Source: Pegea sp. RAD2-039 (Eukaryota; Chordata; Thaliacea; Salpida; Salpidae). From it: 64,000 nucleotides of DNA. The position numbers were made by a program, and so were the translations under genes. Below the pieces are notes generated by a model, which was given only the letters and a program-made list of their open reading frames with translations, did not search any database and was not told the DNA's origin. Location: assembly GCA_034620365.1 (NCBI GenBank), contig JAQGEQ010000175.1, positions 62,001 through 126,000 on the forward strand, in the 5' to 3' direction. This document shows positions 59,061-64,000 of this stretch, piece after piece. Numbering within the stretch: position 1 is the first letter of the stretch; each line of letters starts with the position of its first letter.

Positions 59061-60330
59061 TGACTTTCGTTGGAGTTTAAGTATTTTATTTATGAAGCTT
59101 TTTTATTAACTCTTAGAAAACATTTAAATGAAATTTATTTGTTGAAAATGTTGATGAATTCATCATAGTTTTTTAAACATTTAGTTGTTTACTTTACAAC
59201 TAAATTTTTGGCAAATATTCAAATGTTAGTTCTTAAATATCTAACAGCTTTTTACCATTTCAAGCGAAAAAATTGTTTTAAACTATTTTAAAGAATTTAA
59301 CAAAAATCATTTCGTCATTATTATTGGTAAGATAAACTAAGTAATAAAAAGAAAATCTTACAATCACTAACTTCTATTCTTATATTTGAAGTTAATTAAT
59401 GAATAATTATGTTTTATGTCCAAAGTATTGAATTTTTTATACAGATACTCGTCAGTTACTTTATCTAAAATATGAAAAGTACCTAAGTAAAATAGAATGG
59501 TGTGATTAGATATAAATCCAATAAAAGTAAACATAGCTTAAGTACTTTATAAAATAAAATAATGAGAAAAATTATTACAATTTTATGTTTTGATTTTATA
59601 CATTAAAAATAATTGCACTAAAAACAACCGAAAGAATACTTAGAAATCAAATTTCTTTTCAACACAAAAGTTTTTTCTGTTATAAGATCTTATACTAGCA
59701 AGGAAATATTCTAAAACTTCAATTTTATCTAAAAACACAAAAGAATTCTGAACTAGAGTCTGACAAATTATATAAAAACACTTTTAAAGAACAGAACAAC
59801 CTTTACTTTTACTATAATTATAGAACATTATTTTCTTTCAATGGTAAAAGCTCTGATTTAAGGCTTTATTTAAGAATAGGCAGATAATCATATGGTTTTA
59901 TAGTAGAAGATAATAATTTTTTAGAGAGCTTTATTCTATTATAAAACACGAACTACAAGTATAAACACACAGAATAAATTATAAACAAATAGCGCCTGAA
60001 TACACGTCTTCAAATGACATTTACGTATTCGGTAAAACAATCTTCTATTTTAAAGTTCAAATCGACTATTTGTAATCAGCTAATTTATGAGTTTTAATCA
60101 TAAAAATACTTCAAAACTAAATTTGATGCAACTTGAACGACTTAGCTAATTATCTATTTTATGCTTATAAAAAAATATTTAAAGAAAAGTAAATGAAAAA
60201 ACTAAAAATATTATTAATGCTTTTCACCTTATAGAGTAGGGAGAAACTCCCTGGTAACCACAAATTTAACCATTTTTGTGATGAACAAAATAAACCAAAA
60301 AATATCTAAATCGACTCTTTTAATAGTTTC
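59061..60330. other. AT-rich intergenic DNA
   Basis: No feature supported on either strand. It ends at an acceptor-like CTCTTTTAATAGTTTCAG (about 60315-60332) that may belong to the candidate gene that follows. Confidence 0.55.
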
Positions 60331-60351
60331 AGCGATTATTTTTCGTCAAGT

Positions 60352-60364
60352 CCACTAGGTGGCG
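60352..60364 (+). promoter_or_regulatory. CTCF-like motif
   Basis: CCACTAGGTGGCG on the plus strand fits the CTCF core and is oriented opposite to the motifs at 53929 and 58784. It lies about 100 bp upstream of a candidate start codon. Confidence 0.45.
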
Positions 60365-60463
60365 TTTCTCAAGTCTACCTCTGAAGCTCTTTACTGCTGC
60401 AACGAATTGTTTCTTCGAGAAGTTTTAACTCGCTGTCGTAGAAGGAAAACTTCCTCCCCTAAA

Positions 60464-60867
60464 ATGGACTATATACAATCAGGGTTCAGGTCCGACAATG
60501 TAAGAAGCCAAATTTTAATTTTTTTGCTGCATCTTCTTGAAAGGTGAATTTCCTTGATTCAAAATTCCTTCATATTTGTTCGTTTTGGGAACTGCGACGC
60601 CAGAAATACAATCTCACTATTCTGTGTGTCTTTTTTTATTTATCTTTATTTTTTGTTCCTGTAAATTTGTCATCTGAAAAGAAGTCTTCTTTGACGACAG
60701 CTCTTTGCCATTTTCTAATGCTCCTGCTTTTTAATAAACTTATTTTAGTTGAACCGTTCCTACCTAGGTTGGTTACTTGTTGCCTTGGTAACATCCTAAC
60801 TGTTTATTTTGATGCTGATAAAGCTTTTGATTTAATACAATGTGGCCGAATGTTAGGTTGGCGTTGA
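60464..60867 (+). CDS. Candidate small membrane-protein gene, unrecognised
   Basis: Possible two-exon reading: 60464-60499 (MDYIQSGFRSDN, then donor GTAAGA) and 60544-60867 after a 44-nt intron ending TTGAAAG, giving about 119 aa. For it: good start context (CCTAAAATGG), a minimal intron like others here, and AATAAA about 22 nt after the TGA. The protein has two hydrophobic runs (TILCVFFYLSLFFVPV; LCHFLMLLLFNKLILV). Against it: no recognised family, and the acceptor is mediocre. The end segment VYFDADKAFDLI faintly recalls a reverse-transcriptase D-x-x-KAFD motif, so a decayed LINE fragment is an alternative. Confidence 0.28.
60779..60792. promoter_or_regulatory. RFX X-box-like palindrome
   Basis: GTTGCCTTGGTAAC fits the X-box bound by RFX factors (GTTNCC-2 nt-GGNAAC). 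It is inside the candidate second exon at 60544-60867, so it may be coincidental. Confidence 0.3.
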
Positions 60868-61219
60868 CTCATTTTTTGTTGAAATTTTAAATAAATAAAT
60901 GAATTTAGTGATTTAAATGACATGCTTAAATTGATAAGAACATTTTTTCGCATCTTCTAAATGTATGCTCTGCTGACTGTGTGATGAAAATGTTATTCTA
61001 ACAATGAGTCAGAGTTTTAGTTGCACGTAAGCCTATTAGTAAGTTCTATTTAGACAAACTTAACAAAGTCAAGAAATACTTTATCTTCCGTATGTAGAAA
61101 TTGACGCAGTGAAGACTTTGAAATGACAAACATTTAAAAAAAGACAAAAATCCTTAGTCAAGATGTTAACGTTCCAATCAACATCAATAGTTGTGACGCG
61201 AGGCTGAAGATAATTTTGT

Positions 61220-61275
61220 TAATATAATAATATTATAATAATAATTATGATATAATATAATGATAATATAATAAT
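61220..61275. repeat. AT microsatellite (TAA/TAATA type)
   Basis: Imperfect tandem of AATATAATAATATTATAATA-like units containing only A and T apart from a few G. A second such tract lies at about 61372-61412, on the other side of a GC-rich hairpin. Confidence 0.75.
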
Positions 61276-61318
61276 CGAAATGCCATGTGTTTTTGACTAA
61301 ATAGATGTTATTTGTGAG

Positions 61319-61412
61319 AATGCGTGTTAGCGGGAGGTGCTCTCTTCAGGCACCCTCCTTCGCATTTATTGTAATAAATAAATAAAATAATAATATAATA
61401 ATATTATATTTA
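61319..61412 (+). mobile_element. Possible non-LTR retroelement 3' tail: hairpin followed by TAA-type repeat
   Basis: A stem-loop spans 61319-61366: AATGCG pairs with CGCATT, and inside it GGGAGGTGC (61332-61340) pairs with GCACCCTCC (61350-61358) with one mismatch and one wobble. It is followed directly by TTATTGTAATAAATAAATAA and an AT microsatellite. A GC-rich hairpin leading into a TAA-type tail is the usual look of LINE or SINE 3' ends. No upstream coding region survives nearby except, at most, the doubtful KAFD-like fragment near 60830. Confidence 0.38.
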
Positions 61413-63160
61413 TATTTCCCTCCAGAAACCCGACTCCAAAAGCCTAACAGATGTTTGTCGTTAATTTTTTGTCCAGTCCAAGTTTTTATATCTGACGATT
61501 TTAACTAAGTTAGAAACTGCAGACATTTCTACCGCCTAAAAAATAATAAAATAATTCCATTAAGATCACCAAAAAGAGTCCAACTCGCATATTCAAGCTT
61601 TAAACTCTTTTAATGAGTGGCTACTAAACCAACATGCGTTTGAAGATGGTTTGATTGCGTTTGAAAATGTAGTTTTACCAACACACGGTGTTTTCCAAAT
61701 ACAAACTTTTTATTAAAACCAGATAATATACTAAACAACCTAAACAGCTTATATCTCTACCTTCTAAATCTTTTTAAATTTGCAGATGAAATCTAATTGG
61801 TAATGTCAGAGTAAATAGTAAATTAATAAGCTATATTTGTCATCAAGCTAACAGATATCTTTTTTTTTCTATAAACAATTTTATCAAAATTACTTTTATT
61901 GATATTTTAGATATGTTCGAAGTCTTAGCAGAAATGTCCTTGATGTAAACAACTTGTTACACATCTTCTTGGTTACATTTAATGACCTTGGGTTTAGTTC
62001 TAACATTTGTCTTAAAATTTTTCAATGTGTAACCAACCTCAACCAATTTGACAATATTAGCTTTGTACGAATATCTCATAGTCAATATTATAAGTCTTTA
62101 TAATGACTACTGTGATTGATTTCTTTATTTATCTTCAGATTTACTTCTTAAATGAGAAAAATCAAATTGAAATAAGTATTTATTCAAATGTTTGATTTCT
62201 TTTCTCTTTTCTCAACAACTTCAACAAAACTGCTTTTAATTTGACAAACTTTTTATTTAGTTTGTCAATTCTTTAAAACCAATTTCTGGAATAACTTGAA
62301 TCTGTTAAACTTTAATTTATTTTTGCGATGGTTTACAAATAATTTAATTTTAGAAATAAATAGTTTTATATCTATCGACGGTTAATTTTTCAACAATTTT
62401 TTTTCTTTATATCTTTCTGAAGAACTTAAGGAATGATTAACATTTTTGATCAGATTATATTTCATATAAACATTTAAATGTGATTTTGCGAAGGGAACTT
62501 TTGTAAACTTTATTCGATTGTTGTGACATTTAATAACTTTTAGGATTTTAATTTTTAGCTACTGGTCACTTATAAAACACTTTTTTGATATCTTAAAGCA
62601 TTTTTATATAATATTTAAATTCCATAGACAGAATTATCATTTTTTTAAATAAAAAAAAATTTTTAAATTTAAGTTTATATTTAAAAAATTGTTGATAAAA
62701 TTTTCCACTGATAAACGTGAAACAATTTTCTACAAGAAGCTATTAATCAGAATTTGCATTAAATACTAATAATATGCGATGACTCACAAAACCTTGCTCT
62801 ATACTAAGTTGTTGTCTCATAACTAAATGTCTTACTTAGTTATTTACGAAATGGTAACATTTATATAAAGATTATAGAATAATATTTATTATCACCAACT
62901 TAAATTGTTTTTGTCTAGAAAACAACCAGCAATTATTAAATACAAAACCATTTTCTACATCAAAATACCATTTAGCTTAATTTATTGCTTAAAAGAAACA
63001 CCAAAGTAATTGAAGATACCAGAAGATATGATGTTGAAATAAAACTATTGAATAATTATAAAAAGGTTTTTCTTAATTAAGGTGCATATAAGTTGAACAA
63101 GGTCAGGAAATTTACAAAACTCTAAACTCATAATTAGTTGATAATCTTTGAAATATGGAA
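61413..63160. other. AT-rich DNA including the IF1 3' region
   Basis: No coding exon seen. On the minus strand AATAAA at 62986-62981, about 175 nt past the IF1 stop, is a candidate poly(A) signal for that gene. Confidence 0.5.
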
Positions 63161-63445
63161 TCAGTCATGCTTTTGTAATTGCTCCAAACGCTTCTTATGT
63201 TGTTCAATCTTTTCTTGAAGTCTTTTAATATCAGCTTCGTGTTCTTGAATCTCATCATTGTGGTGATCTTTCAGAGCAGAGAGTTGTTCTCTTTCAAGTT
63301 GACGAAAGTATTGATTTTCATCAGCAGCACCTTTCTTGGTTAGCTTTTCGTTGACTTTGTTACCATCACCACCACTAGACATACTTCTCAAAATAATTCT
63401 TGAAGTAAAAGCTCTACGGAAGACAGTTACAGGTGACAGAGACAT
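63161..63445 (-). CDS. Mitochondrial ATP synthase inhibitor factor IF1
   Basis: Single coding exon of 94 codons. The first 20 or so residues (MSLSPVTVFRRAFTSRIILR) have arginines and no acids, as expected for a mitochondrial import presequence. The inhibitory core ENQYFRQLEREQLSALKDHH corresponds to the conserved minimal inhibitory region of animal IF1. A charged heptad-patterned helix (EADIKRLQEKIEQHKKRLEQL) follows and would form the dimerising coiled coil. IF1 binds F1-ATPase at low matrix pH and stops ATP hydrolysis. The glycine-rich stretch before the core is shorter than in mammals. TTTTAG acceptors lie 22-29 nt upstream of the ATG, so the leader is spliced although the coding part is not. 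Confidence 0.93.
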   Translation of the reverse strand: MSLSPVTVFRRAFTSRIILRSMSSGGDGNKVNEKLTKKGAADENQYFRQLEREQLSALKDHHNDEIQEHEADIKRLQEKIEQHKKRLEQLQKHD

Positions 63446-64000
63446 TTTATCAAGTTTGAGATTTATCTAAAATCTAAAAGTTTTCAAAACAAAATATTAA
63501 AAAAATTCAAAGATTTATTCAAATTGTAATAATATATAAAGTCAGGTTTAGAATGCTAAAATACAAATTTAAAAATTTGATAAAAATTAATATAAATTAT
63601 AATTATGAAAACTTAAATATTAAATCAAAAACTTAAAAAAAGATTTCTTATCTTGTGAAAAAAGAATTATTCAAAAGAAATAAAAACTGAAATAATAATA
63701 AATTTATAATATATAAGTAGATATTTATATTATATTTGTAATTTGAAATTGATGTTATAGTTTGTTGTTTTTGATAATTATATAAATAATTAAAGTAAAA
63801 TATAAAAACATCTAAAGTAGATGTATATATAAATTAAGATAATTAATACAATAAATTTTCTAAAAATAATTAAATAAAAGTGTAAATTTATAATTTACTT
63901 TTTTAATTTTAATAATCATATCAATAAAAATTTACGCTTTAAATATTCTTATTTTAAATACAGCTTAAAGTTAAAAAGTTTTAGTTTTTAGATAATCTAT
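63446..64000. other. AT-rich upstream region of IF1
   Basis: Contains the candidate leader acceptors (read on the minus strand) at about 63466-63475. The rest is highly AT-rich with no recognisable feature. Confidence 0.5.

Overview
The window is animal nuclear DNA: AT-rich, with spliced genes carrying canonical GT-AG introns. Five genes are identified or clearly supported: a 3'-partial carbohydrate sulfotransferase, the nonsense-mediated-decay factor SMG5, two tandem Groucho/TLE co-repressors, and the mitochondrial ATP synthase inhibitor IF1. A sixth small gene on the minus strand has a clean two-exon structure but I do not recognise it. A seventh candidate near 60.5 kb is weak. The species cannot be fixed from the sequence. 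Very short introns (about 45-58 nt), splice acceptors just upstream of start codons (as expected for spliced-leader trans-splicing) and CTCF-like motifs suggest a small bilaterian animal. A tunicate is one possibility, not a conclusion.

Layout. 1-1.25 kb: last four exons of the sulfotransferase (+). 1.57-7.6 kb: SMG5 (+), 25 exons; 20 of its 24 introns are 45-58 nt, and the three longest each hold a 16-bp-period tandem array, two of them made of CACGTG E-box units. 7.6-19.5 kb: AT-rich DNA with no supported gene. 19.56-19.83 kb: promoter-like segment with two near-identical palindromic 16-mers around a CCAAT box. 23.7-35.3 kb: Groucho A (+), 18 coding exons, 809 aa. 36.1-38.7 kb: unrecognised 88-aa gene (-), convergent with Groucho A. 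38.7-45.3 kb: AT-rich spacer. 45.3-55.2 kb: Groucho B (+), 17 coding exons, about 893-908 aa, with a GC- and CpG-richer island inside one intron. 55.2-63.1 kb: Groucho B 3' end, then mostly empty DNA holding CTCF-like motifs, a candidate small membrane-protein gene and a retroelement-like tail with TAA-type microsatellites. 63.16-63.45 kb: IF1 (-), single coding exon.

The two Groucho genes are a local duplication: they share intron positions, exon sizes and a WD40-blade insertion. As Gro/TLE proteins they would act as co-repressors recruited by DNA-binding factors. SMG5 works with SMG7/SMG6 in mRNA decay; its PIN domain lacks acidic residues needed for cleavage. The other genes have unrelated housekeeping roles and no pathway links the neighbours. 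Exon boundaries were assigned by hand from splice signals, reading phase and resemblance to known families. Those in SMG5 exon 2 may be off by one base.
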